A stretch of 64,000 nt of DNA, taken from Lentzea atacamensis. Its GTDB lineage: Bacteria > Actinomycetota > Actinomycetes > Mycobacteriales > Pseudonocardiaceae. The position numbers were made by a program, and so were the translations under genes. Under the pieces are notes generated by a model. That model did not search any database, was not told where the DNA came from, and saw nothing but the letters and a program-made list of their open reading frames with translations. The stretch covers positions 62,001-126,000 of the forward strand of contig NZ_QLTT01000004.1 in NCBI RefSeq assembly GCF_003269295.1, written 5' to 3'. The stretch's first letter is position 1. Every line of letters begins with the position of its first letter. Below, piece after piece: positions 49,883 through 58,229 of the stretch.

Positions 49883-49932
49883 TGGTACCTCACCCTCAAC
49901 TGCCGGTTGAAACAATCATGACCGGTCAGGCG

Positions 49933-50757
49933 CTAAGCCGGTTCTTTGAGTCTCGTGACGAGCTGGGTCGGGTTCACGAACCGCAGCGCGATCACGAGGA
50001 GCAGCAGCATAGATCCGGTGTAGATCACCGCCATCGAGTCGACCATCTGCTGTGGCCGGATGCCCGCCGACGACATCGCCTCGTACAGCGACACGACCAG
50101 GGTCTGACTGGTCGGCCCCGCCGTGAGGAACGTCAGTTCGAACATGCCCACCGTCCGCACGAGCACCAGGATCGACGCCGCCAGAATGCCCGGGACCAGC
50201 AACGGAGCCAGCACGCGGGTGAAGATGGCGACCGTGTTCGCGCCACACATCCGCGCCGCCGACTCGATCTTCGTGTCGATCTGCTCGATGAACGGCGTCA
50301 TCGTCAGCACGACGAACGGCACGGCCGGCACGAGGTTCGCCGCGATCACGCCGAACATGGTGCCCGCCAGCCCGAACTTGTACAGCACCGTCGCGAGCGG
50401 GATGCCGTACGTCATCGGTGGCATCAGGATCGGCAGCAGGAACAGCACGTTGAGCAGCTTCTTGCCGGGAAAGGTGCGGCGGGCCAGCGCGTAGGCCGTC
50501 GGCACTCCGATGAGGACGGAGATGGCGACGACCGCGATCGCGACTTGGAACGTTACAACCAGCACGTCCAGCAACCGGTAGTCGCGCCACGCCTCGCCGT
50601 ACCACTTGCCCGTGTAGCCGTTCGGCAGCCACGTGCCGAACCAGGACTCCGCGAACGAGTTGGTGACGACCGCGCCGACGATGCCGACGAGGTTCAGCAT
50701 GAAGAAGATCAGCGCGCCCCAGGTCAGCCAGACGACCGGCCTCGCTTTGATGCTCAC
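49933..50757 (-). CDS. ABC transporter permease (PotC/spermidine-type)
   Basis: A 274-residue inner-membrane permease of the BPD_transp_1 family with six helices. The EAA motif region is ESAARMCGANTVAIFTRVLA, then PLLVPGILAASILVLVRT, and it begins with ITALLMFF-like helix LTWGALIFFMLNLVGIVGAV. It pairs with the permease encoded upstream. Its start overlaps the stop of that gene by 4 bp. The set-up (binding lipoprotein, ATPase with TOBE domain, two different permeases) matches importers for polyamines, phosphonates, iron or sugars; which one cannot be decided. Confidence 0.9.
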   Translation of the reverse strand: MSIKARPVVWLTWGALIFFMLNLVGIVGAVVTNSFAESWFGTWLPNGYTGKWYGEAWRDYRLLDVLVVTFQVAIAVVAISVLIGVPTAYALARRTFPGKKLLNVLFLLPILMPPMTYGIPLATVLYKFGLAGTMFGVIAANLVPAVPFVVLTMTPFIEQIDTKIESAARMCGANTVAIFTRVLAPLLVPGILAASILVLVRTVGMFELTFLTAGPTSQTLVVSLYEAMSSAGIRPQQMVDSMAVIYTGSMLLLLVIALRFVNPTQLVTRLKEPA

Positions 50758-51668
50758 CCTTTGCCTCCTGTCGCGCCGCGGTAGAGCGTCGTGCGCCAGA
50801 TCAGCACCACGCCGATCACGATCAGCATCACCAGCGCCATCAGCATCGCGATCGCCGAGCCCATCGCGAAGTCGTTGTCCCGCAACGCCGTCTCGTACGC
50901 GGCGATCGACATCACGTGCGTCTCACCGGCGGGGTTGCCGACCATCACCGCCGACGGGAACACCGAGAAGGCGAGCACGAACGACAGGCAGAACGTGACC
51001 GCGAGGCCCGGTGCGAGCAAAGGCATCGTGATGGTCCGGAAGCGTTGCCGTTTCGAGGCCCCCAGCGTGGCCGCCGCCTGTTCCAGCGTCGGGTCGATGC
51101 CCGACAGGTACGACAGCGTGAGCAGGAACGCGAACGGGAAACCGGTGATGATCAGCGAGAACAGCACGCCCCAGTAGTTGTGGGTGAGCCTCGCCGGTTC
51201 GTCCGCGCCGAGCGCCATCCAGATGCGGTTGAACCACCCCGTGGGGCCGAAGAACGCGAGCAGGCCTTCCGCGGTCAGCACGGTGCCGAGCGTGATCGGG
51301 ATGACCAGCAGCGTGGTGAGCGCTCGCTTGCCGCGGAACCGGCCGCGCATCCGGAACGCGATCGGGATGGACGCGAGCACGTTGAACAGCGCCGCCGGGA
51401 GGCCGAGCCGCAGGGTGATCCAGACGGTGTCGGCCAGGTAGGGGTCGGAGAAGAACGTGACGTAGTTCTGGAACGGGTTGCCGCCGCCCTTGGGCTGGAA
51501 CGACAGCTGCAGCCCGTACAGGAACGGGTAGACGAACAGCAGCGCCACGAACACCGCGCCCGGCACGAGCAGCCACAGGACGCGGTCGACGCCCTTCTCG
51601 GCGAGCCGGTGTTTGAGCGAGGCCCGTTGCAGTGATCTCCGGTCGCGCGGCGACAGGACCGCGGTCAT
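50754..51668 (-). CDS. ABC transporter permease (PotB/spermidine-type)
   Basis: A 304-residue inner-membrane permease. The N-terminal helix VLWLLVPGAVFVALLFVYPF is followed by the PYLADTVWITLRLGLPAALF segment that opens the BPD_transp_1 domain. The EAA region is EQAAATLGASKRQRFRTITM, then PLLAPGLAVTFCLSFVLAFS. It forms the translocation pore together with the 49933-50757 product. It overlaps the ATPase gene by 4 bp upstream and the second permease by 4 bp downstream (ATGA coupling on both sides). Confidence 0.9.
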   Translation of the reverse strand: MTAVLSPRDRRSLQRASLKHRLAEKGVDRVLWLLVPGAVFVALLFVYPFLYGLQLSFQPKGGGNPFQNYVTFFSDPYLADTVWITLRLGLPAALFNVLASIPIAFRMRGRFRGKRALTTLLVIPITLGTVLTAEGLLAFFGPTGWFNRIWMALGADEPARLTHNYWGVLFSLIITGFPFAFLLTLSYLSGIDPTLEQAAATLGASKRQRFRTITMPLLAPGLAVTFCLSFVLAFSVFPSAVMVGNPAGETHVMSIAAYETALRDNDFAMGSAIAMLMALVMLIVIGVVLIWRTTLYRGATGGKG

Positions 51669-52723
51669 GAGAACACCAGCACACGTTCGACGGGCACCTT
51701 CAGCCTGATGGTGTCGCCGGAGGCCAGCCGCGAGCTGGTGCGGACGTGGAGTTGGCCGCCGTTGCGCAGCCGTGCCTGCACCGCCTGCTCGCGGCCGTGG
51801 TACTCGACGATCTCGACCGTGGCTTCGAGCGTGTTGGCCCCGGTCTCGGTGACGACGGCGAAGTCCTCGGGCCGGACTGCCGCGACGGCCTTCTCCGTGA
51901 GCTCCTCCCGTTTGACGCCGACGAGTTCGACGCCGTCAGCCCGTACGGTCGTCCGCTCACCGTCCTGAGAGGTCACCGTCACCGGGATCATGTTGCGATA
52001 GCCCATGAACCCGGCGACGTACCGGTTCACCGGATGCGCGTAGACCTCCTCCGGCGAACCGACCTGCTGCACCTCGCCAAGCCGCAGCACGACGAGACGG
52101 TCGGCGAGGGCCAACGCCTCCTCCTGGTCGTGCGTGACGTAGACGGTCGTGAGTCCCAGCGACTGGTGCAGCCTGCGGATCTCGGTGCGCATCTCCAGCC
52201 GCAGCGCCGCGTCCAGATTGGACAGCGGCTCGTCCATCAGCACCAGCGGTGGCTCCAGCACGATCGCGCGGGCGATCGCCACGCGTTGCTGCTGGCCGCC
52301 GGAAAGCTGCGCCGGGAACTTGTGCTGGTGCTCTTCGAGCTGGACGAGCCGGACCGCCTCGTCCACGCGCCGGTTCAGCTCGGCCTTGGGCGTCCTGCGC
52401 ATGGACAGGCCGAACCCGATGTTGCGCCGCACCGACATGTGCGGGAACAGCGCGTAGTTCTGGAACACCATCCCGAACCCGCGCTTCTCCGGCGGCAGGT
52501 CGTCGATGCGCTTGCCGTCCAGGGTGATCCGCCCACCGGTGAGCGGCAGCAGACCGGCCAGGCAGTTGAGCGCCGTCGACTTCCCGCACCCCGACGGCCC
52601 GAGCAGGGCGACGAACTCGCCGCCCTTGATCGTCAGATCCATGCCCTTGAGGGCAACGGTGTCCCCGAACGCGCGCTGCACGCGGTCGAGGTGCAGCTCG
52701 GCAAACCGCTGCTGCCCGCTCAC
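51665..52723 (-). CDS. ABC transporter ATP-binding protein with TOBE domain (PotA/UgpC-type)
   Basis: A 352-residue importer ATPase. Walker A GPSGCGKST at 42-50, signature LSGGQQQR at 140-147, Walker B VLMDEPLSNLD at 161-171, switch VTHDQEEALALADR. The C-terminal TOBE substrate-sensing domain is at about 275-350 (VRPEDFAVVTETGANTLEAT, VEYHGREQAVQARL). The GTG overlaps the stop of the binding-protein gene (GTGA); the much longer open frame upstream is the shadow of that gene. It energises the two permeases that follow. Confidence 0.92.
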   Translation of the reverse strand: MSGQQRFAELHLDRVQRAFGDTVALKGMDLTIKGGEFVALLGPSGCGKSTALNCLAGLLPLTGGRITLDGKRIDDLPPEKRGFGMVFQNYALFPHMSVRRNIGFGLSMRRTPKAELNRRVDEAVRLVQLEEHQHKFPAQLSGGQQQRVAIARAIVLEPPLVLMDEPLSNLDAALRLEMRTEIRRLHQSLGLTTVYVTHDQEEALALADRLVVLRLGEVQQVGSPEEVYAHPVNRYVAGFMGYRNMIPVTVTSQDGERTTVRADGVELVGVKREELTEKAVAAVRPEDFAVVTETGANTLEATVEIVEYHGREQAVQARLRNGGQLHVRTSSRLASGDTIRLKVPVERVLVFS

Positions 52724-53913
52724 TTCTTGCCGATCTCTCGGTCCCACCGCTGGAAGGCCTTCACCTGTTGCGCGGCGGGCAGCGACGTCTCCTTGGGGTT
52801 CTCCTCGATCAGCTTGTCGTACTCGGGGCGGCCGAACTTCGCGATGGCGTCCTGCGACTCCTGCGGCGCCATCTTCAGCGTGACGTCCTTGACCGCGGGG
52901 CCGGGGTAGAAGTAGCCCTTGTCGTAGGCCTTGGCCTGCTGCTTGGGGTCGAGCATGAACTTGATGAGTGCCAGGTTCGCGGACAGCACGTCGGCGGACA
53001 CTCCCTTCGGGACGACCGCGTAGTGCGCGTCGGTGACCCAGTGGAAGCCCTTGAACGTCGAGATCTTCATTCCCTCCGGCACCGAGCCGAGCACGCGCGG
53101 GTTGATGTCCCAGCCGGTGGTGGAGGCGACCATCCACGACGTGCCGTTCGCCAGGTTCTTCATGACGTCGGTCGTGCCGCCGGGGTAGTTCTCGACGTAC
53201 TGGCCCAGCTCCTTGAGGTAGGCCCAGGTCTTCTCCCAGCCCTTCTCCGGGTCCTTCGGGTCGGAGTCGCCGAGCAGGTACGGCAGTCCCATGAGGAACG
53301 TCCTGCCGGGACCGGAGTTCGCGGGCCGCGCGTACTGGAACTTGCCGGGGTGCGCCTTGGCCCATTCCAGCAGCTCGGCAGGCGACGTCGGCGGACTCGG
53401 CACCTTCGCCGGGTCGTACTCCAGCAGCGGGCCGGCGGGGTAGTAGGTGACCGCGACACCCTGGCCCTGGGCGAGCTTCTGCATCTCCCACGCGGGCGGG
53501 AGGTAGGTCTTCTCCAGGTCCGGCAGCTTCGCCGAAAATCCGGGGAGCAGTTCGTAGACCAGTTTCTGCTCGATCACCGACGACAATCCGTCCGTACCGG
53601 TGAGCACGAGATGGGTCTGGGAGGTGCCGGAGTTCTGCTCGGCCTTGAGCTTGCCCGGCATGTCGGGCGCCGTCGCCTTGGTGTAGTTGACCTTGCTGAC
53701 GAAGTCGGGGTTGGTCTTCACGAACTCGTCGATCATGCCCTGGGTGAGCTGCAGGTTGCCGGCGACGTCGAGCACGTTGAGCTCGACCGGTTTCGCGGGC
53801 CTGTCCGGGACTGCCGTGGGTGCGTTCTGCGCCTGCGGGACCTCCGGCGCACCACACGCCGTGACGATCAACAGGGTGGGGATGACGAGCTGTAACTTCC
53901 TTGTCCAGCGCAT
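52720..53913 (-). CDS. Extracellular solute-binding lipoprotein of the ABC importer
   Basis: A 397-residue family 1 solute-binding lipoprotein. The signal peptide ends in a lipobox LIVTAC with Cys20, followed by a Pro/Ala linker. The mature two-lobe fold begins VELNVLDVAGNLQLTQGMID and contains LPPAWEMQKLAQGQGVAVTY, YNYYP-type segment YYPAGPLLEYDPAKV, and DAHYAVVPKGVSAD. First gene of the operon. The ATG at 53913 has a gggag site; longer frames upstream are unsupported. Ligand unknown. Confidence 0.9.
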   Translation of the reverse strand: MRWTRKLQLVIPTLLIVTACGAPEVPQAQNAPTAVPDRPAKPVELNVLDVAGNLQLTQGMIDEFVKTNPDFVSKVNYTKATAPDMPGKLKAEQNSGTSQTHLVLTGTDGLSSVIEQKLVYELLPGFSAKLPDLEKTYLPPAWEMQKLAQGQGVAVTYYPAGPLLEYDPAKVPSPPTSPAELLEWAKAHPGKFQYARPANSGPGRTFLMGLPYLLGDSDPKDPEKGWEKTWAYLKELGQYVENYPGGTTDVMKNLANGTSWMVASTTGWDINPRVLGSVPEGMKISTFKGFHWVTDAHYAVVPKGVSADVLSANLALIKFMLDPKQQAKAYDKGYFYPGPAVKDVTLKMAPQESQDAIAKFGRPEYDKLIEENPKETSLPAAQQVKAFQRWDREIGKK

Positions 53914-53951
53914 CTCGTGGCTCCCTAACTGACTCTGGACCTGGCGCTCGA

Positions 53952-53959
53952 AAACGTTT
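53952..53959. promoter_or_regulatory. Probable LacI-family operator upstream of the ABC operon
   Basis: The palindrome aaacgttt lies in the context gaaaacgtttac, 39 bp upstream of the binding-lipoprotein gene. Centre-CG dyads of this kind are the usual targets of LacI/GalR regulators, and the operon's own last gene encodes one. It also sits between this operon and the divergent dehydrogenase gene, so it could affect both. Confidence 0.5.
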
Positions 53960-54049
53960 ACGGTTTTTCTGTAACACTCGTACACCCGCCGCCGGGTCGA
54001 ACGCAATGCCGCCGCACCTACCTGTCCCTTACGAAAGTGGGAGGTTCCT

Positions 54050-56125
54050 GTGGCACCCCGTTCACGGCGGTTGCCGGTCACCAGAGCCGGCATCCTGGCC
54101 ACTGCGCTCGCAGTGGCGGTGACCTCGCTCGTCTCCGCGGCTCCCCGGGCAGCCGCGGCGGATGTCCTGCTGTCCCAAGGCAAACCCGCGACCGAGTCGG
54201 CGTCCGGCGGTGCGAACTACGCGCCGAAGAACGCCTTCGACGGCAACGCGGCCACGCGCTGGGCGAGCAAGTCGAACACCGATCCGGCCTGGATCCGCGT
54301 CGATCTCGGCGCGTCCGCGAACATCAGCCGGGTCCGGCTGCAGTGGGACCTCTCGTGCGCCAAGGCGTACCGGGTCGAGACCTCCGAGAACGACTCGACC
54401 TGGACGTCGGTCCACAGCACCACCGATGGCTTAGGCGGTGTCGAGGACCTGACGGTCACCGGGCGGGGCCGTTATGTCCGTGTCTACGGCACAACGCGTT
54501 GCCGCACCGGCACGTCGTACGGTTACTCCCTGCAGGAGTTACAGGTCTTCGGCAACTCCGGCCCGGTCGACCCGGAGCCGCCCTCACCGCCGTCGGACCT
54601 GGTCGCGTCGGAGATCAAGTCCGGCTCGGCGAAGCTGACGTGGAAGGCCGCGACGGACAACGTCGCCGTCACCGCGTACGACATCTACAACCTCGGCCAG
54701 TTCCAGAAAACGGTGCCGGGCAACGCTTTGACGACCGTCATGACCGGGTTGAAGCCGAACGTGAACTACGGCTTCTACGTCAACGCGCGTGACGCCGCGG
54801 GCAACGTGTCGCAGGCGTCCAACACGGCGGAGTTCAAGACCCCGCCCGCACAGGACGACCCGATTCCGCCGACCGCGCCGAAGAACCTGCGGTCGACGGG
54901 CGTGACGGCGAACTCGGTGTCGCTGGCGTGGGAGCCGGCGACGGACAACGTCGGCGTGACCCGCTACGAGGTCTACACGGGAGCGACGAAGGTCGGTGAC
55001 GCCACCGGCACGTCCGCGACGATCGGCGGCCGCAGCGCGAACACCGAGTACACGTTCACGGTCAAGGCTTTCGACGCGGTCGGCAACGCTTCGGCCGCCT
55101 CGAACGCGGTGACGGTGAAGACCCGCTCAGGCGGTGACCAGGTCGGTGCCGTCACGCAGATCGCGACCGACAACGACGTGCCGTGGGGCCTCGCGTTCCT
55201 GCCCGACGGCTCCGGCATCTACTCGCGCCGCGACGCGCAGGACATCGTGAAGATCACCCCGTCGGGCCAGAAGACCAACCTGGGCAAGGTTCCCGGGGTC
55301 TCCGGCACCAGCGGCGAGGGCGGCCTGCTCGGCATCGAGCTGTCGCCGACGTTCGCCGCGGACGGTCTGATCTACGTCTACCACACGTCTTCGAGCGACA
55401 ACCGGATCGTGCGTGCGAAGATCGAGGGCAACTCGCTCACCGGCTGGCAGACCCTGCTGACCGGCATCCCGCGCAACAAGTTCCACAACGGCGGCCGCCT
55501 TCGCTTCGGTGCCGACGGCAAGCTGTACGCGGCCACCGGCGACGGCCAGAACAAGCCGCTGGCGCAGAACAAGCAGTCGTTCGGCGGCAAGGTCCTGCGC
55601 CTCAACCCGGACGGCACCGCGCCGTCGGACAACCCGTTCTTCGGCGAGGGCGGCAACGCCCGCTACGTCTGGACCTACGGCCACCGCAACGTCCAGGGCC
55701 TCGCCGTGGACTCGCAGGGCCGCATGTGGCAGGCCGAGCTCGGCGACGGCAGCCAGGACGAGATCAACCTGCTGCAGAAGGGCGGCAACTACGGCTGGCC
55801 CGCCTGCGAGGGCACCTCGGGCAGCTGTGGCGGCTCCATCGCGCCGAAGAAGACCTTCTCGGTGAGCAGCGCCTCCCCGTCGGGTCTCGCGATCGTGAAC
55901 GACGTGCTGTTCCTCGCCGCCCTGCGCGGCGAACGGCTGTACCGGATCCCGATCAACGGCTCGTCGCTCGGCGCGGCCACGTCCCACTTCCAGGGCACCT
56001 ACGGCCGGCTGCGCACTCCGGAGCCGGCGCCGGACGGCTCGCTGTGGGTCACCACCTCCAACGGTGACAAGGACTCCACGGCGGGCAACAGCAACACCAG
56101 GATTCTCAAGGTGGCGCTGAACTAG
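54050..56125 (+). CDS. Secreted PQQ-type sugar dehydrogenase with discoidin and fibronectin III domains
   Basis: A 691-residue exported enzyme. The signal peptide is cleaved near residue 36 (APRAAAA|DV). A discoidin/F5-8C carbohydrate-binding domain follows (38-170: NAFDGNAATRWASKSNTDPA, WIRVDLGASANISRV), then two fibronectin III domains (about 184-270 and 283-360) with Pro-rich linkers. The C-terminal glucose/sorbosone dehydrogenase beta-propeller has DNDVPWGLAFLPDGSGIYSR, EGGLLGIELSPTFAADGLIY, FHNGGRLRFGADGKLYAATG and WTYGHRNVQGLAVDSQGRMW. It likely oxidises sugars at a polysaccharide surface. GTG start with a gggagg site. Confidence 0.9.
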   Translation: MAPRSRRLPVTRAGILATALAVAVTSLVSAAPRAAAADVLLSQGKPATESASGGANYAPKNAFDGNAATRWASKSNTDPAWIRVDLGASANISRVRLQWDLSCAKAYRVETSENDSTWTSVHSTTDGLGGVEDLTVTGRGRYVRVYGTTRCRTGTSYGYSLQELQVFGNSGPVDPEPPSPPSDLVASEIKSGSAKLTWKAATDNVAVTAYDIYNLGQFQKTVPGNALTTVMTGLKPNVNYGFYVNARDAAGNVSQASNTAEFKTPPAQDDPIPPTAPKNLRSTGVTANSVSLAWEPATDNVGVTRYEVYTGATKVGDATGTSATIGGRSANTEYTFTVKAFDAVGNASAASNAVTVKTRSGGDQVGAVTQIATDNDVPWGLAFLPDGSGIYSRRDAQDIVKITPSGQKTNLGKVPGVSGTSGEGGLLGIELSPTFAADGLIYVYHTSSSDNRIVRAKIEGNSLTGWQTLLTGIPRNKFHNGGRLRFGADGKLYAATGDGQNKPLAQNKQSFGGKVLRLNPDGTAPSDNPFFGEGGNARYVWTYGHRNVQGLAVDSQGRMWQAELGDGSQDEINLLQKGGNYGWPACEGTSGSCGGSIAPKKTFSVSSASPSGLAIVNDVLFLAALRGERLYRIPINGSSLGAATSHFQGTYGRLRTPEPAPDGSLWVTTSNGDKDSTAGNSNTRILKVALN

Positions 56126-56141
56126 GGACCGCGCTGGAAAC

Positions 56142-56174
56142 GGAAGCCCCCGGACACCTCGTCCGGGGGCTTCC
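56142..56174. terminator. Strong stem-loop terminator
   Basis: Perfect 13-bp arms ggaagcccccgga / tccgggggcttcc with a 7-nt loop, 17 bp after the stop of the dehydrogenase gene. It is the strongest hairpin in the window. Confidence 0.85.
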
Positions 56175-56229
56175 CCGCGTAACGGCGACGTGCGGAGGAT
56201 CGACCTGGGATACGGAGGAGGTGACTCCG

Positions 56230-57024
56230 ATGGCCCGGCGAAACACGCTGGTCGTCGTCACCGGTCTCGTGGCGGCGGCGCTGACGGCTGCCGGCACCCT
56301 GGTCTACCTCAACTTCGAGCCGACAGCGGATCCGCATCCGACGGTGAAGCCGACGACCGTGCCGGTGACGCCGTTCCCGACGCCGACGGTGAAGCCGTCC
56401 GGAATCCCGACCCGCACCACCACCACGACCACCACCGACGCCGCCACGACCACCACGACCACGTTCCGCCTCCGTGACGGCCAGGTCGTCTACCGCGCCC
56501 CGTCTCCCATGCGGGTCAACGAGGTCCAGCGCGTCACCGTCCGCGTCGTCGGCGAGGAGGCCCCGCCCGACCTGACCTCTGGACTGCCCGGCACGGGCAG
56601 CGTGTCCGTCGCCCCGGCGAAGGTCGGCAGCGCGCTCACCGCGGACCTCAGCGGCCCGGACTTCCAGATCACCCGCGTCGGAGGCGACGACGGTCAGCGT
56701 GAGCTGCCCGACCGCGACTACGCCGAGTGGGCCTGGGACGTCCGCCCGCAGAAGAGCGGGAAGCTGCGCCTCGACTTCGTGCTGTACGTCGCCAAGGACG
56801 CCGGCGGCGTCCCCATCCACTACCGGACCTACGCCCATGAGGTCGAGGTCGACGTCAACTTCCCTTACAGCTTCGGCAAGTTCGTCAAGGACTACGGTGC
56901 GATCACGGGTCTCAGCGTGCCGGTGATCGTTGGTGCGGTGGGGACGGTCTTCGTCTGGCTGCGCAAGAAGAAGCGGAAGAAGACCGATCGGAAGCCCGAG
57001 GAAGAAGACGCCGAAAAGCCTTGA
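56230..57024 (+). CDS. Membrane protein with Thr-rich stalk
   Basis: A 264-residue protein with an N-terminal hydrophobic segment (TLVVVTGLVAAALTAAGTLV) and a second transmembrane helix near 228-247 (ITGLSVPVIVGAVGTVFVWL) followed by a strongly basic tail (RKKKRKKTDRK). Between them is a Pro/Thr-rich stalk with runs of Thr, about residues 57-77, and a beta domain (VQRVTVRVVGEEAPPDLTSG, GKLRLDFVLYVAKDAGGVPI). The ATG at 56230 is 9 bp after an aggagg site, which decides it over the GTG at 56221. Family unknown; it looks like a cell-surface domain on a stalk. Confidence 0.7.
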   Translation: MARRNTLVVVTGLVAAALTAAGTLVYLNFEPTADPHPTVKPTTVPVTPFPTPTVKPSGIPTRTTTTTTTDAATTTTTTFRLRDGQVVYRAPSPMRVNEVQRVTVRVVGEEAPPDLTSGLPGTGSVSVAPAKVGSALTADLSGPDFQITRVGGDDGQRELPDRDYAEWAWDVRPQKSGKLRLDFVLYVAKDAGGVPIHYRTYAHEVEVDVNFPYSFGKFVKDYGAITGLSVPVIVGAVGTVFVWLRKKKRKKTDRKPEEEDAEKP

Positions 57025-57051
57025 GGGGCACCCCGTGCGGAGCGCCCCTCA
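57022..57051. terminator. Stem-loop terminator between convergent membrane protein genes
   Basis: Perfect 8-bp arms tgaggggc / gcccctca with a 14-nt loop. The left arm overlaps the stop codon of the stalk protein gene, and the right arm ends 3 bp before the convergent gene's stop. Confidence 0.6.
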
Positions 57052-57054
57052 GGA

Positions 57055-57408
57055 TCAGGCGGACCGCGTCCGCCGGCTGCGGCGTACGAAGATCGTGGTG
57101 ACCACGTACGCCAGAAACACCAGCTGCGCGCCGACCACGGCTCCCGTGACCCACGCCGGTTCTCCCTCGGGAAGTGCTCCCAACGCCAGCGTGGGACCGG
57201 CCGCGCCACCGACGGTGGCAACGGTCAGCGACATCGAGTCGGTCAACTCGTGCAACCGGCTCGACGGTCCTCTCACGTCCGCGGCCTTGTCGTCGAACTC
57301 GATGCGCAGCTGCGCCGTGTCGCCAGGCTCCTCGTTCGGCTCCGGCTCGCCGGGTCCGGAGTTGTAACACCTGTCATCGCAGATGTTCTCCTCACTACCC
57401 GGCACCAA
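57055..57408 (-). CDS. Small membrane protein, uncharacterised
   Basis: A 117-residue protein. The N-terminal 60 residues are acidic and soluble (GPGEPEPNEEPGDTAQLRIE). Two hydrophobic segments follow (SLTVATVGGAAGPTLALGAL and WVTGAVVGAQLVFLAYVVTT) with a basic end FVRRSRRTRS. GTG start without a clear ribosome-binding site. It is convergent with the Thr-stalk protein. No family is recognised. It overlaps nothing on its own strand, and base composition is normal for the window, so it is probably real. Confidence 0.5.
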   Translation of the reverse strand: MVPGSEENICDDRCYNSGPGEPEPNEEPGDTAQLRIEFDDKAADVRGPSSRLHELTDSMSLTVATVGGAAGPTLALGALPEGEPAWVTGAVVGAQLVFLAYVVTTIFVRRSRRTRSA

Positions 57409-57410
57409 CC

Positions 57411-57598
57411 TGCACCGGCCAGGAGCGCGTCAACGTCGCGTTGATCGCCGACTCGGCTGCCGCGCCGGGCAAGCTCCAGGCGCGGACCGGCATGAAGAAG
57501 GTCGACATCGTGAGTTCCTCGAAGCGGAGATGCGTGAGGGCAAGGAACTCGTGGTGCGGGATCCCGACGGCATCGACCGCCTCGTCAAGATCTTCTGA
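57411..57598 (+). pseudogene. Ribbon-helix-helix-like small gene with internal deletion
   Basis: Two frames together make a typical small actinobacterial regulator-like protein. Frame one reads QERVNVALIADSAAAPGKLQ, then ARTGMKKVDIV. After 57514 the homologous text continues in another frame as EFLEAEMREGKELVVRDPDG, then IDRLVKIF, ending at 57596-57598. The seven-or-so residues that normally lie between (helix after TDIVNRA) are lost, so a deletion of a number of bases not divisible by three has broken the gene. No start codon is seen in the first frame, so the N-terminus is lost too. It is convergent with the TetR gene, overlapping its 3' end. Confidence 0.5.
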
Positions 57599-58142
57599 GT
57601 CCGTCGAGGAGCAGTCCGATCAACCGGCGCGGGTCGTAGCGCGGATCGTCGTCCCGTCCGATGCACAGGTTGCCGATCCCGCGCATCAGCTCGTACGGCT
57701 GCACATCGGCCCGGATCTCGCTCGCCGAAGCCGCCGCCGAGAGCAGTTCACCGCACACCGGCCCCAGCCGGTCGATGAAGTACGCGTGCAACGACTCGAA
57801 CCCGCTGCTGTCCGACTGCAGCGCGTGAGCCAGCCCGTGCTTGGTCACCAGGAAGTCCACGAACAGGTCGACCCACGCCCGCAGCGCCGCGAACGGCGAG
57901 TCCGAAGTGGACAGCAGCGACGGTCCGGCCTCGGCGCACGCCTCGACCTGATGCCGGTACACCGCGACGACGAGGTCTGCGCGGGTGGGGAAGTGGCGGT
58001 AGATCGTCCCCATCCCGACGCCCGCCTCGGCCGCGATCTCCCGGATCGGCGCGTCGACGCCGGACCTCACGAACACCTCGGCCGCGGCCGCGAGCAGCGT
58101 CTGCTCGTTGCGCACGGCGTCGGCTCGCTTGCGTGGTGGCAC
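57585..58142 (-). CDS. TetR-family transcriptional regulator
   Basis: A 185-residue TetR regulator. The helix-turn-helix is at about residues 28-55 (IREIAAEAGVGMGTIYRHFP, TRADLVVAV). The C-terminal ligand domain is of the SACE_7040/TetR_C-type with AWVDLFVDFLVTKHGLAHAL. I use the GTG at 58142, which has a gggagg site on the coding strand; the TTG at 58169 would add nine residues. Intact divergent promoter elements lie upstream. The gene it would normally control, the hydrolase at 59719, is now separated by an IS110 element. Confidence 0.88.
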   Translation of the reverse strand: MPPRKRADAVRNEQTLLAAAAEVFVRSGVDAPIREIAAEAGVGMGTIYRHFPTRADLVVAVYRHQVEACAEAGPSLLSTSDSPFAALRAWVDLFVDFLVTKHGLAHALQSDSSGFESLHAYFIDRLGPVCGELLSAAASASEIRADVQPYELMRGIGNLCIGRDDDPRYDPRRLIGLLLDGLRRS

Positions 58143-58162
58143 AGCGCCTCCCTTCCCGGACG

Positions 58163-58192
58163 TTGACAAAGCGGAACAGTGCTCCGTATCGT
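58163..58192 (+). promoter_or_regulatory. Plus-strand promoter-like sequence upstream of the TetR gene
   Basis: TTGACA (58163-58168) and TATCGT (58187-58192) are separated by 18 bp, a good vegetative promoter pattern facing right, away from the TetR gene. The -10 overlaps the perfect 10-bp palindrome gttccggaac (58191-58200). It now faces the IS element instead of a gene. Confidence 0.45.
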
Positions 58193-58206
58193 TCCGGAAC
58201 GTCGCT

Positions 58207-58218
58207 CCACTTAAGTGG
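58207..58218. promoter_or_regulatory. 12-bp palindrome, possible TetR operator
   Basis: The sequence ccacttaagtgg is a perfect palindrome located between the promoter-like sequence and the IS110 element. Such dyads close to a TetR start are often operators; binding is not shown. Confidence 0.4.
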
Positions 58219-58229
58219 TGAGCTTACTC

